A DNA stretch of 64,000 nucleotides, from assembly GCA_016713875.1 (NCBI GenBank), contig JADJOI010000003.1, positions 2,480,001-2,544,000 on the forward strand, given 5' to 3'. Numbering within the stretch: the first letter of the stretch is position 1; every line of letters starts with the position of its first letter. The stretch comes from Flavobacteriales bacterium. Lineage in GTDB: Bacteria; Bacteroidota; Bacteroidia; Flavobacteriales_F; PHOS-HE28. The notes beneath the pieces were generated by a model, which searched no databases, was not told where the DNA came from, and saw only the letters and a program-made list of their open reading frames with translations. A program made the translations under genes and the position numbers. This document shows, piece after piece, positions 9,089-17,556 of the stretch.

Positions 9089-10332
9089 CGCAGCTTGAGG
9101 GTGACGATGCTCAACACGGCGAGCATGATGCCGACGATCCAGAACCGGCTCACGATCTTGCTTTCGTGGATGCCCTTCTTCTGGAAGTGATGGTGCAGGG
9201 GCGACATCAGGAAGATCCGACGGCCCTCACCGTACTTCCGTTTGGTGTACTTGAACCAGGAGACCTGCATCACCACGCTCAGGTTCTCCACCAGGAAAAC
9301 GCCGCACAGCACGGGGATCAGGAGCTCCTTCCGCACCAGGATGGCCAGCGTGGCGATGATGCCTCCGAGCGCGAGGCTGCCGGTGTCCCCCATGAAGACC
9401 TGCGCCGGATAGGCGTTGTACCAGAGGAATCCGATGCACGCGCCGAGCATCGCACCGATGTACACGGCCAGTTCCCCGCTGTCGGGGATGTACATGATGT
9501 CCAGGTACTCCGAGAAGATGATGTTGCCGCTCACGTAGGCGAGCACGCCCAGGGCCAGCACCATGATGGCGGAGGTGCCGGTGGCGAGCCCGTCAAGGCC
9601 GTCGGTGATGTTGGCCCCGTTGCTCACCGCGGTGATGATGAAGATGACCACCAGGATGTACAGCACCCAGGTGTAGCGGCGCGCCTCACGGCCGAAGAGG
9701 CCGAGCACGGAGGAGTAGTTGAACTCGTTCCCCTTCACGAAGGGGATGGTGGTGTTGGGGCTCTTGCGGTCCAGCAGGTGGTGCACGGTGCCATCCTCCT
9801 CCACGAACGTGCTCAGCGCCGCGGGGTCGAGCTGCTCGGCGAGCACAGGAGGCACCTCCACCTTGGTGCGGATGGAAGGATGGAAGTACACCACCGCACC
9901 GACGATGATGCCGATGCCGACCTGGCCGACGATCTTGAACCGGCCCGCGAGACCGCGCTTGTCCTTCTTGAAGACCTTGATGTGGTCATCGATGAAGCCG
10001 ATGACACCGAGCCAGACGGTGACGGCCAGCATCAGCAGGATGTAGATGTTGTCCAGCCGCGCGAAGAGCAGCGTGGGAACGAGGATGGCCGACAGGATGA
10101 TGAGGCCGCCCATGGTCGGTGTGCCCTGCTTGCCCATCTGGCCCTCGAGGCCGAGGTCGCGCACGGTCTCACCCACCTGCATGCGGCGCAGCAGACGGAT
10201 GATGCCCTTGCCGAACCACAGGCTGATGAGGAGCGACACGAAGACCGCTATCGCGGCGCGGAAGGAGATGTAGTTGAAGGCCCCGCTGCCGGGGAGTGCG
10301 AAGTCGAGGGCCTTGAACAGGTGGTACAGCAT
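9085..10332 (-). CDS. mraY: Phospho-MurNAc-pentapeptide transferase MraY
   Basis: Polytopic inner-membrane enzyme that transfers phospho-MurNAc-pentapeptide to undecaprenyl phosphate, forming lipid I. The 415 aa are longer than the roughly 360 aa of E. coli MraY because of an insertion around residues 140-210, a common Bacteroidetes feature. Diagnostic motifs are FIDDHIKV, the metal-binding NITDGLDGLATG and the C-terminal PLHHHFQKKG. Its stop overlaps murD by 4 bp and it starts 2 nt after the murE stop. Confidence 0.96.
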   Translation of the reverse strand: MLYHLFKALDFALPGSGAFNYISFRAAIAVFVSLLISLWFGKGIIRLLRRMQVGETVRDLGLEGQMGKQGTPTMGGLIILSAILVPTLLFARLDNIYILLMLAVTVWLGVIGFIDDHIKVFKKDKRGLAGRFKIVGQVGIGIIVGAVVYFHPSIRTKVEVPPVLAEQLDPAALSTFVEEDGTVHHLLDRKSPNTTIPFVKGNEFNYSSVLGLFGREARRYTWVLYILVVIFIITAVSNGANITDGLDGLATGTSAIMVLALGVLAYVSGNIIFSEYLDIMYIPDSGELAVYIGAMLGACIGFLWYNAYPAQVFMGDTGSLALGGIIATLAILVRKELLIPVLCGVFLVENLSVVMQVSWFKYTKRKYGEGRRIFLMSPLHHHFQKKGIHESKIVSRFWIVGIMLAVLSIVTLKLR

Positions 10333-10334
10333 GG

Positions 10335-11798
10335 TCAGCGGTGCATCAGTTCAAGGGTCTCCTTCAGCACGGCGGCATCGTCGAAGGGATGGCGCACCCC
10401 CGCGATCTCCTGGTAGGTCTCATGCCCCTTCCCGGCCACGAGCACGGCATCACCGGGAGCGGCCATGCTCACGGCCTGGCGGATGGCCTCGCGGCGGTCG
10501 GCGTTCACGAACACACGGTCGGCATCCCCTGCGGCGACACCGGTGCGCATCTCGGCGAGGATCGCCATGGGGTCCTCGCTGCGCGGATTATCGCTGGTGA
10601 GCACCACGCGGTCGCTGAGCTCGGCGGCGATGCGCGCCATCACCGGACGCTTGGACCGGTCGCGGTCGCCGCCGCAGCCCACCACGGTGATCACGCGTTG
10701 ATCGGCGCTGCACACGCCGCGCATGGTCTCGAGCACGTTCCGCAGGGCGTCGGGGGTGTGGGCGTAGTCCACCACGCCCAGCACGCCGCCGGGGCCGCGC
10801 ACCGCCTGGAAGCGCCCGCGCGGCGGCTCCAGGTCGCTCAGCGCGGTCAGCACGTCCATCGGCGCCGGCCCCAGGTGCACGGCCACGGCGTACACGGCGA
10901 GCAGGTTGCTCGCGTTGAAGGCGCCCACTAGGCGCGTGTACACGTCGTGCCCGTCGATGTTGAGATGGAGCCCGGTGAGCTGGTTCTCGATGATGCGCGC
11001 GCGATGGTCCGCCATGCCGTGCACCGCGTAGCTGCGTTTGCGTGCGGCGGTGTTCTGCACCATCACCCCGCTGTTGGGGTCGTCGGCGTTCACAAGCGCC
11101 AGGGCGTCCGCACCGAGCTGGTCGAAGAAGCGCTTCTTGGCCTCGATGTAGGCGGCGAAGGTGCCATGGTAGTCCAGGTGGTCGTGCGTGATGTTCGTGA
11201 ACACGCCCACATCGAAATGCAGGCCGGTGATGCGTTCCTGCACCACACCATGGCTGCTCACCTCCATGAAGCAGTGCGTCACCTTCTCGTCCACCATCTC
11301 GCGCAACAGGGCGTTCAGCCGCACGGCATCGGGCGTGGTGTGCGTGGCCGGGATGGTGCGCTGCCCGATGCGGACCTCCACGGTGCTGATGAGGCCGCAC
11401 TTGTGGCCGAGCGCACGGAACAGTCGGAACAGCAGGGTGGCGGTGCTCGTCTTGCCGTTGGTGCCCGTGATGCCCACGAGGGTCAGTTCACGCGAGGGAT
11501 GGTCGTGGAAGTTGGCGGCCGCCACGGCAAGCGCATGGGCGCTGTCGGCCACCCGCACGTAGGACACGCCCTCCTTGATCCGCTCGGGCATGCGTTCGCA
11601 CACGATCGCCGTGGCACCGCGTTCCACCGCCTGATCGATGTGGTCGTGCCCGTCGACCCTGGTGCCCTTCAGGGCGAAGAAGGCCGTGAACGGGACCACC
11701 TCACGGCTGTCCGCACAGAGCTTCTCGATGGCCGCGTTGGTGCTGCCCACCACCTGTTCCAGGCGTGCCCGGTAGAGGATGTCCTTCAGCAGTTTCAT
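10335..11798 (-). CDS. murE: UDP-MurNAc-L-Ala-D-Glu--2,6-diaminopimelate ligase MurE
   Basis: Cytoplasmic Mur ligase adding the third stem residue. The 487-aa protein has the P-loop GTNGKTS at 112-118, the central DYAHTPDALRNVL signature and the C-terminal motif DNPR at 403-406. In this family DNPR goes with meso-diaminopimelate specificity, so the organism probably makes DAP-type peptidoglycan. Its start overlaps the ftsI stop by 4 bp. Confidence 0.96.
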   Translation of the reverse strand: MKLLKDILYRARLEQVVGSTNAAIEKLCADSREVVPFTAFFALKGTRVDGHDHIDQAVERGATAIVCERMPERIKEGVSYVRVADSAHALAVAAANFHDHPSRELTLVGITGTNGKTSTATLLFRLFRALGHKCGLISTVEVRIGQRTIPATHTTPDAVRLNALLREMVDEKVTHCFMEVSSHGVVQERITGLHFDVGVFTNITHDHLDYHGTFAAYIEAKKRFFDQLGADALALVNADDPNSGVMVQNTAARKRSYAVHGMADHRARIIENQLTGLHLNIDGHDVYTRLVGAFNASNLLAVYAVAVHLGPAPMDVLTALSDLEPPRGRFQAVRGPGGVLGVVDYAHTPDALRNVLETMRGVCSADQRVITVVGCGGDRDRSKRPVMARIAAELSDRVVLTSDNPRSEDPMAILAEMRTGVAAGDADRVFVNADRREAIRQAVSMAAPGDAVLVAGKGHETYQEIAGVRHPFDDAAVLKETLELMHR

Positions 11799-13909
11799 GT
11801 GGTGAGCTCGAGCAGGATGGTGGTTCCCGGAGTGAAGCGATGGCCGGGGGTGAGCGACTGCCTGCGCACCATGCCCGCACCGGTCACCTGCACGCGCAGA
11901 CCGCGGTTCTCCAGGAGATAGAGCGCATCGCGCAGGCCCATGCCCTGGACGTTGGGCACCACATGTTGCGCATCACCGGGCAGGCCACGCGGCCGCAGCA
12001 CCACGCTGGTGTCCGCGGCCTGGGACACGACCCATTCGCCCTCACCTTCATGCTGGACGGGCACACCCAGACCGGCAAGGGCCGTGCGCAGATCGCCAGC
12101 GTGGCCACCGAAGGTCACCGGCGTGCGTTCCTGGGGAGGTGCCAAGCCGGCCAGCCCCGTCTGCATCTCCAGGCGATTGCTGTGGATCTTGTCGGCGATC
12201 TCCTTGAAGATGGGTCCGGCCACCACGTTGCCGTAGTAGCCGCTCATGCTGGGGGAGCTCACCACCACGATGCAGCTGTAGCGCGGCGCATCGGCGGGGA
12301 AGTAGCCGGCGAAGGAGGCCTGATAGCTGACACCCGCGCTCTTGTAACCCGAGCGCTCCTTGGCGATCTGGGCCGTGCCGGTCTTGCCGGCGATCCGGAA
12401 ATGCGCGGCCTTCAGGTTGGTGGCGGTGCCCGTGTCCACCACGCCCTCCAGCATGCGGCGCACCTGCTCCAGCGTGGAGGGCGAACAGATCCGCTCGTTC
12501 AGCGCCACCGGGTCGAAGCGCTGCAGCTCTTTGCCGGCGCGGGTCACGTGCGACACGAGCTGCGGCTGCATGAGCCGGCCGTTGTTGGCGATGGCGTTGT
12601 AGAAGGCGAGCACCTGGAGCGGCGTGAGGCTGATCTCGTACCCGATGCTCATCCACGGGAGGCTCACTCCGCTCCAGCCCTTGTCGCCGGGATCACGCAT
12701 CACCGGCAGGCCTTCGCCCGGGATGCGCACACCGAGCGGCCGGTCGAGACCGAGGCGGCGCAGCCCGGCCACGAACCGCTTGGGGTCGTTGCGATAGGCC
12801 GTGTTCACCACCTGCGACACGGCGGTGTTGCTGCTCACCTCCAGCGCGCGATGCACGGTGATGCGACCATAGCCCCCCTCGTGCGAGTCCTTCATGATGC
12901 GGTCGTGGAAGCGCACCTGTCCGTTGCGCGTGTCCACCGTATCGGTGGCCTTCACCACAGCATCCTCCAGGGCCACCATCAGGCTGGCCGTCTTGAAGGT
13001 CGAGCCCGGTTCGGTGGTGAGGCCCACGGCGTAGTTGAGGTCCTCGACGTAGGTGCTGTCGCCCTGGAGCGTGAGGTTGCTGATGGCCTTGATGTAGCCG
13101 GTGGCCACCTCCATCACCACCACACAGCCGTGGTGGGCACCGTGCTTTCGTAGTTGGGCCTCCAGGGCGGCATCGGCCACGTCCTGCAGGTTGATGTCGA
13201 TGGTGGTGTGCACGTCGCTGCCGGGCACGGGGTCCTGACCGTTGCCATCGTCCATGGGCATCCAGATGCCCCCGGTGAGGCGGCGCTCGAGGCGGCGGCC
13301 GGTGACCCCGCGCAGCCAGGTGTCGAAACCGCCCTCGACGCCGATGGCACTGCTGTCCTTCAGCACATAGCCGACGGAGCGCGCCGCCAAACGCCCGAAG
13401 GGGCGGACACGGACGGTGCGCTTCTCCAGGATGAGACCGCTGGCGTAGCGGCCGCGCCGGTAGAGGGGCATCTCCTTCACCACCTGGAGCTGCTCGTGGT
13501 CCACCTTGCGCTTCACCAGGTGATAGCGGTCGCGGCGCGCGCGTGCGGCGAGCAGGTCACGGCGGTATTCGGCGGCGGTGCGATCGCCGAAGAGGTCGCT
13601 CAGCGCCTGGCACAGCTCGTCGATCTCGGCCCGCAACAGCTCGTCGCTGAGGCCATCGGCCATCATGTCCATGCGCACCTCGTACTCCGGAACGCTCGTG
13701 CTCAACAGGCGGCCGTCCTCGCTGTAGATGTGCCCGCGGTCGGGCTGTACGGTGCGGTAGGCGGTGGCCACGTGCTCGGCGCGGGCCGTCCACCGTTCGC
13801 CCTCCACCAGTTGGATGGTGAACAGCTGCACGGCGATGGCGAGCGCGAACAGCAGTAGCGCGCCATACACGAGCATGGTGCGGAGGCGGAAGGCGCGTTG
13901 CGGGTCCAT
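11795..13909 (-). CDS. ftsI: Septal transpeptidase FtsI (class B PBP) with C-terminal PASTA domain
   Basis: Class B penicillin-binding protein that cross-links septal peptidoglycan. The 704-aa product has an N-terminal anchor at about residues 11-30, a dimerisation/pedestal region at 40-230, and a transpeptidase domain with the active-site tetrad STFK at 303-306, SSN at 359-361 and KTGT at 509-512. The last roughly 60 residues, beginning near VPNVQGMGLRDAL, fit a PASTA domain; the preceding 80 residues may be a second, degenerate one. It starts 2 nt after ftsL and overlaps murE by 4 bp. Confidence 0.95.
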   Translation of the reverse strand: MDPQRAFRLRTMLVYGALLLFALAIAVQLFTIQLVEGERWTARAEHVATAYRTVQPDRGHIYSEDGRLLSTSVPEYEVRMDMMADGLSDELLRAEIDELCQALSDLFGDRTAAEYRRDLLAARARRDRYHLVKRKVDHEQLQVVKEMPLYRRGRYASGLILEKRTVRVRPFGRLAARSVGYVLKDSSAIGVEGGFDTWLRGVTGRRLERRLTGGIWMPMDDGNGQDPVPGSDVHTTIDINLQDVADAALEAQLRKHGAHHGCVVVMEVATGYIKAISNLTLQGDSTYVEDLNYAVGLTTEPGSTFKTASLMVALEDAVVKATDTVDTRNGQVRFHDRIMKDSHEGGYGRITVHRALEVSSNTAVSQVVNTAYRNDPKRFVAGLRRLGLDRPLGVRIPGEGLPVMRDPGDKGWSGVSLPWMSIGYEISLTPLQVLAFYNAIANNGRLMQPQLVSHVTRAGKELQRFDPVALNERICSPSTLEQVRRMLEGVVDTGTATNLKAAHFRIAGKTGTAQIAKERSGYKSAGVSYQASFAGYFPADAPRYSCIVVVSSPSMSGYYGNVVAGPIFKEIADKIHSNRLEMQTGLAGLAPPQERTPVTFGGHAGDLRTALAGLGVPVQHEGEGEWVVSQAADTSVVLRPRGLPGDAQHVVPNVQGMGLRDALYLLENRGLRVQVTGAGMVRRQSLTPGHRFTPGTTILLELTT

Positions 13910-13911
13910 GG

Positions 13912-14316
13912 TCAGCGCACGGCCTCGGCCTGTTCGGGTTCAACGGTGAGCTTGCGGGGGGGGACGCGGCTCTCGCGCAAGCCGAGCCCTGAGATGTCCT
14001 CGGCCACCTGGCTCTGCTGCTCGGTGCGGTCCAGGTGGCTGCGCACCGTGATGTACTCGCTGCGCAGCTCCTTCAGGTCGGCGTCGGTGCGGTGCAGGTC
14101 GCGCACCGTGCGCTCGGTCCAGTAGCCGTAGCCGATGTACACGAGCATGAGGCCGGCGATGAACAGCAGGAAGGGCATGTTGCCCAGCACCTGCTCCCGA
14201 GTGAGGAAGGAGCCGTTCAGCACGCCGGCGAGGAGGCCGGGCCGCTTGGTGCGCTGCGGCGCGGCCGCGCCTGCGGCTGCGGGTTCCTCCGGGGTGCGGG
14301 GTCGGTTGCCTTTCAC
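13912..14316 (-). CDS. ftsL: FtsL-like divisome protein
   Basis: Small bitopic protein of 134 aa in the position always held by ftsL, between rsmH and ftsI. It has a basic Pro/Ala-rich cytoplasmic N-terminus of about 45 residues, one transmembrane segment near 47-65 and a periplasmic helical segment (about 70-110) with heptad-like Leu/Ile spacing suited to coiled coil with FtsB/FtsQ. Sequence similarity to known FtsL is too weak to judge by eye, so the call rests on topology and synteny. Overlaps rsmH by 4 bp. Confidence 0.82.
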   Translation of the reverse strand: MKGNRPRTPEEPAAAGAAAPQRTKRPGLLAGVLNGSFLTREQVLGNMPFLLFIAGLMLVYIGYGYWTERTVRDLHRTDADLKELRSEYITVRSHLDRTEQQSQVAEDISGLGLRESRVPPRKLTVEPEQAEAVR

Positions 14317-15218
14317 GTTCGTTCTGCGATCCTGAGCCTGGCGCTGCGCGCCCGGGGGTTGGTGTTGATCTCTTCGTCGTCCGGTCTGATCGCCTTCGTG
14401 TTCAATGGCCTGAAGGGTCGGAGGCTGTTGCCGTAGAGGTCCTTCCGCTCCACTCCGCCCAGGTCGCCCGCGCGCATCCAGTTCTTCACCAGCCGGTCCT
14501 CCAGGCTGTGGTAGCTGATCACCACCAGGCGACCTCCGGGCCGGATGATCCGCGCGCTCTCGGTGAGCAGGCGCTCCAGGGAGCCGAGCTCATCGTTCAC
14601 CGCGATGCGCAGGGCCTGGAAGACCTGGGCGAGGAATCCGCTGGCATCGTGGCGCGGCGTCACCGGTCGGAGCACGTCCAGCAGCTGCTGGGTGGTGGTG
14701 ATGCGCCGGACGGCCGCGGCGTGGAGGATGCAACGGGCCACCCGAGGCGATGCGTCCACCTCTCCGTAGGCGCGCAGGATCCGCGTGAGCCCCGCCTCGT
14801 CCGCCGCGTTCACCAGGTCGGCCGCGGTACGTCGCCCACGACGGTCCATGCGCATGTCCAGCGGACCCTCGTGGCGGAAGCTGAAGCCGCGCGCCGCGGT
14901 GTCGAACTGGTGGCTGCTCACGCCCAGGTCCGCCAGCAGGCCATCGACCGGAAGGCGGCCGAGGAACCGCAGGTGGTTGCGCACCCAGCGGAAGTCGGAA
15001 CGCACCAGGGTGAACCGGGGGTCCTGCAGGGCCCTTGCCCAGGCATCCGCATCACGATCGAAGGCGATGAGCGCCCCATCAGGACCGAGGCGTTCGAGGA
15101 TCGCCCGGCTGTGACCGCCGCCGCCGAAGGTGACGTCCACATAGACGCCGTCGGGGCGGATGTTCAGGCCATTGACACAAGGTTGGGAAAGAACGGGAGC
15201 GTGGTACTCACTGGCCAT
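14313..15218 (-). CDS. rsmH: 16S rRNA (cytosine(1402)-N(4))-methyltransferase RsmH
   Basis: SAM-dependent methyltransferase (MraW) that N4-methylates C1402 in the 30S decoding centre. The 301-aa protein contains the SAM-binding motif VDVTFGGGGHSRAIL near residue 30, DGLLADLGVSSHQ and the C-terminal SYHSLEDR(L/I)VK signature. The start lies 11 bp inside the mraZ reading frame, so translation of the two is probably coupled. Confidence 0.96.
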   Translation of the reverse strand: MASEYHAPVLSQPCVNGLNIRPDGVYVDVTFGGGGHSRAILERLGPDGALIAFDRDADAWARALQDPRFTLVRSDFRWVRNHLRFLGRLPVDGLLADLGVSSHQFDTAARGFSFRHEGPLDMRMDRRGRRTAADLVNAADEAGLTRILRAYGEVDASPRVARCILHAAAVRRITTTQQLLDVLRPVTPRHDASGFLAQVFQALRIAVNDELGSLERLLTESARIIRPGGRLVVISYHSLEDRLVKNWMRAGDLGGVERKDLYGNSLRPFRPLNTKAIRPDDEEINTNPRARSARLRIAERT

Positions 15219-15672
15219 TGGCGTTGCCTAGGCTGCCCATCACCTCTTCGGCGAGGGCGGTGAGGTCCACGGCCTCGCGCTGCATCCGGGCATGGCCTTC
15301 CTTGCTCCAGAGCTCCACCCGGTCGAGCAGGCCCATCAGCTTCAGGTCCTTGCCGATGCCGGCATGGTCCATCAGCGGCTTGGGCAGCAGGATGCGGTCG
15401 CTGCCATCGAGCTCCACCCGTGTGGCCCCGTTCGTGAAGCGCCGGATGAACTCCCGGTTCTTCTCCACGAAGGGGTTCAGGCGGGCCATCATGGCCTGCG
15501 TCCGCTCCCACTCGCTCATGGGGTACAGCACCAGGCAGGGCTTGAACACATCGCGGGCGATCACGAAGCCTTTGGTGGCCACCTCGGCGAGCTGTCGCTT
15601 CAGCCCGCTCGGCAGCACCAGACGCCCTTTGGCGTCCAGCCGCAGATCGTATTCACCCAAGAGGTTCAGCAT
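15208..15672 (-). CDS. mraZ: Transcriptional regulator MraZ
   Basis: First gene of the dcw operon. MraZ is a ring-forming DNA-binding protein with two SpoVT/AbrB-like beta folds that represses its own operon in E. coli. The ATG at 15672 (MLNLLGEYD) was chosen, giving 154 aa; a GTG at 15729 in the same frame would lie inside the MraZ box and is unlikely. Two copies of the domain are visible, each with a D-x-K/D-R-x-x-L-P element: DAKGRLVLP near residue 12 and DGSDRILLP near 90. A three-repeat MraZ box and a TACTTTCG -7 element lie just upstream. Confidence 0.94.
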   Translation of the reverse strand: MLNLLGEYDLRLDAKGRLVLPSGLKRQLAEVATKGFVIARDVFKPCLVLYPMSEWERTQAMMARLNPFVEKNREFIRRFTNGATRVELDGSDRILLPKPLMDHAGIGKDLKLMGLLDRVELWSKEGHARMQREAVDLTALAEEVMGSLGNANGQ

Positions 15673-15696
15673 GCGGATGCGCGTGCGAGACGGCAG

Positions 15697-15704
15697 CGAA
15701 AGTA
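15697..15704 (-). promoter_or_regulatory. Putative -7 element for mraZ/dcw operon (TACTTTCG)
   Basis: The minus strand reads TACTTTCG, one base off the Bacteroidetes -7 consensus TAnnTTTG, 24 nt before the mraZ ATG. The MraZ box lies directly upstream, where the -33 contact would be, which fits autorepression. Confidence 0.5.
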
Positions 15705-15713
15705 GAGGTTTTG

Positions 15714-15738
15714 CCCCACTTTGCTCCACTCACTCCCA
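15714..15738 (-). promoter_or_regulatory. MraZ box: three TGGRN repeats at exact 10-bp spacing
   Basis: On the minus strand three pentamers occur in direct order: TGGGA (15738-15734), TGGAG (15728-15724) and TGGGG (15718-15714), each separated by exactly 5 nt. This is the known architecture of MraZ operators (TGGGN repeats separated by 5 nt). It sits 42-66 nt upstream of mraZ and just upstream of the putative -7 element. Confidence 0.85.
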
Positions 15739-15833
15739 CTTCTTACCCTTCTGTCGATAACTTGTCAACGGCGAAGCTCGGAATTTGTTGCCAAACCCTG
15801 CATGAACACTAAGAATATTCACCCTCCGCGAGG

Positions 15834-15848
15834 TGGGAGAAAGTGGGA
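15834..15848 (+). promoter_or_regulatory. Two-repeat MraZ-box-like element on the opposite strand
   Basis: TGGGA at 15834-15838 and TGGGA at 15844-15848 on the plus strand, with the same 10-bp period as the mraZ operator but opposite orientation. Two or more repeats with this spacing is the minimum expected of an MraZ site. It could serve as an auxiliary operator or act on the divergent hydrolase-engB transcript; this is inference. Confidence 0.45.
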
Positions 15849-15900
15849 GTAATTAACAAGTGCACATCCCCCGGCGTTCCGGCCGGCCCACCCCCGTCCA

Positions 15901-15929
15901 ATGACCTGCCGAAGCTCCCCTCAGGTCAT
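15901..15929. repeat. Perfect 8-bp inverted repeat
   Basis: ATGACCTG (15901-15908) and CAGGTCAT (15922-15929) are exact reverse complements with a 13-nt spacer. It lies outside both expected transcripts, so an operator or a cryptic hairpin is possible; no regulator can be assigned. Confidence 0.4.
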
Positions 15930-16017
15930 CGCGTGCCTGCACGCTCTGTGTCCGGCTTGCTCACACGGCCTTGTGGATAGCGCGCTGGGGGACCGGAACC
16001 CGACGGGAGCGCTTCAC

Positions 16018-16025
16018 TACATTTG
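16018..16025 (+). promoter_or_regulatory. Putative -7 element TACATTTG (hydrolase-engB)
   Basis: Exact TAnnTTTG match 36 nt before the ATG at 16062. It supports that ATG over the TTG at 16023, which overlaps the element. Confidence 0.6.
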
Positions 16026-16061
16026 GACGGATGCGGTCCCCCACAGGACCGCGCGGTATCG

Positions 16062-16823
16062 ATGCTGCAAGGGTTGAAGGAGGAAGGCGAGTTCCGCTAC
16101 GTGGAGGAGGGCGATGGTCCCGTTCTTCTGTTCCTGCATGGCCTGTTCGGGGCGCTGAGCAACTTCGAGGAGGTGTTCCGCCATTTCGCAGGGCGGTACC
16201 GGGTGGTGGTGCCCATGCTGCCCCTGTACAGCATGCCCATGCTGAGCACCAATGTCCCCGCCCTGGCCGATTTCCTGCACCGGTTCGTCCGGCACAAGGG
16301 CTACACCGAAGTGAACCTCCTGGGCAATTCGCTCGGTGGACATGTGGCCTTGATCCATTGCGCCCGCCGCCCCGAGGGCGTCCGCACGCTGATCCTCACC
16401 GGCAGCAGCGGCCTGTACGAGAACGCCTTCGGCGGCAGCTTCCCGCGCCGGGAGGACAAGGAGTACCTGCGCAAGAAGATCGCCCTCACCTTCCACGACC
16501 CGAAGCACGCCACCGATGAGCTGGTGGACGAGTGTTATGGGACGGTGAACGACAAGGCCAAGCTCATCCGCATCCTGGCCCTGGCCAAGAGCGCCATCCG
16601 CCACAACATGGCGCGCGACCTGCCGAAGCTCCGCATGCCGGTGTGCCTCATCTGGGGCAGGCAGGACGGCATCACGCCCCCCGAGGTGGCCGAGGAGTTC
16701 CACCAGTTGATCCCCGGCAGCGAACTGCACTGGGTGGATGAATGCGGCCACGCGGCGATGATGGAACAGCCTGCCGTGTTCAACCGCATCCTGGACGAAT
16801 GGCTGTCGCGCAAGCTGGCGTGA
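16062..16823 (+). CDS. Alpha/beta-fold hydrolase
   Basis: Soluble serine hydrolase of 253 aa; substrate unknown. It shows the oxyanion HG-type motif FLHGLFG, the nucleophile elbow GNSLGG and a C-terminal catalytic His in DECGHAAMMEQP. The ATG at 16062 was chosen because an upstream TTG lies within the promoter element. It is followed by engB with a 46-nt gap on the same strand. The linkage of mraZ, hydrolase, engB and gldC appears to be a conserved Flavobacteriales arrangement (recalled, not checked). Confidence 0.88.
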   Translation: MLQGLKEEGEFRYVEEGDGPVLLFLHGLFGALSNFEEVFRHFAGRYRVVVPMLPLYSMPMLSTNVPALADFLHRFVRHKGYTEVNLLGNSLGGHVALIHCARRPEGVRTLILTGSSGLYENAFGGSFPRREDKEYLRKKIALTFHDPKHATDELVDECYGTVNDKAKLIRILALAKSAIRHNMARDLPKLRMPVCLIWGRQDGITPPEVAEEFHQLIPGSELHWVDECGHAAMMEQPAVFNRILDEWLSRKLA

Positions 16824-16869
16824 GCACAGCGCCGATGGCCCGCGACCGGCGCCTCACCCCCATGGCGCC

Positions 16870-17499
16870 ATGCGCACACTGAACGCCACGCACCTGGGCA
16901 GCGGCCGGGAGGCCCGGCACTGGCCCGCGCCCACCCTGCCGGAGTACGCCTTCATCGGCCGCAGCAACGTGGGCAAGAGCTCACTGGTGAACATGCTCGT
17001 GGGCATCAACAAGCTGGCGCGGGTGAGCGCCACCCCGGGCAAGACCAGGAACGTGGAGCACTTCCGGGTGGAGCCTGCCCGGGGCGACGTGGCGCAGCCG
17101 TGGTTGCTGGCCGACCTCCCGGGCTACGGCTTCGCCCGCACGAGCCGCACCGAACGGGAGGAATGGAAGCGCATGATCGACCGCTACCTGCTCACGCGGG
17201 AGAACCTGCAGTGCGTGTTCGTGCTGGTCGACGCACGGCTCGAACCCCAGAACAGCGACCTGGACATGATCCAGTGGCTGGGTGAGAACGGCATCCCCTT
17301 CGTCATCGCGTTCACCAAGAGCGACAAGCTGGCCCAGCCGAAGGTGCAGAGCCATGTCGCTCTGTTCCGCCGCACGCTGAAGAAGACCTGGCAGAACCTG
17401 CCGCTGATGTTCATCACCTCCAGTGAAACACGTCAGGGACGCGAGGTCGTTCTGGAGTACATCGACGGCATCAATGCGCAGTGGGCGGTGGGACGGTGA
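16870..17499 (+). CDS. engB: Ribosome biogenesis GTPase EngB (YsxC/YihA)
   Basis: TRAFAC-class GTPase needed for 50S subunit assembly, also called YsxC or YihA. The 209-aa length is normal. G1 is GRSNVGKSS at 30-38, G2 the Thr of ATPGKTRNV, G3 DLPGYG, G4 TKSD and G5 the SSE near the C-terminus. It ends at a hairpin that separates it from the convergent gldC. Confidence 0.96.
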   Translation: MRTLNATHLGSGREARHWPAPTLPEYAFIGRSNVGKSSLVNMLVGINKLARVSATPGKTRNVEHFRVEPARGDVAQPWLLADLPGYGFARTSRTEREEWKRMIDRYLLTRENLQCVFVLVDARLEPQNSDLDMIQWLGENGIPFVIAFTKSDKLAQPKVQSHVALFRRTLKKTWQNLPLMFITSSETRQGREVVLEYIDGINAQWAVGR

Positions 17500-17518
17500 G
17501 CCACGGGCGGCGTGGCTC
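17498..17518. terminator. Hairpin between convergent engB and gldC
   Basis: GAGCCACG (17498-17505) pairs perfectly with CGTGGCTC (17511-17518) across a 5-nt loop, overlapping the engB stop codon. There is no clear T-run, so termination is plausible but not certain. Confidence 0.45.
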
Positions 17519-17556
17519 GCGCCGCTCATCGCGCGATCCCCGACCGCGCAAGCCCC

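Larger units (their letters stand above)
15739..16061. other. Divergent intergenic region between mraZ and the hydrolase gene
   Basis: About 320 nt without a gene. Apart from the MraZ box at its left end it holds two more TGGGA repeats on the plus strand (15834-15848), a perfect 8-bp inverted repeat (15901-15929) and a TACATTTG promoter element (16018-16025). The stretch 15750-15860 is clearly richer in A+T than its surroundings. No credible small ORF was seen. Confidence 0.7.

Noticed and set aside
15673..15729. GTG at 15729 as mraZ start
   Set aside because: It would place the start within the MraZ box and upstream of the -7 element; the ATG at 15672 matches the normal MraZ N-terminus.
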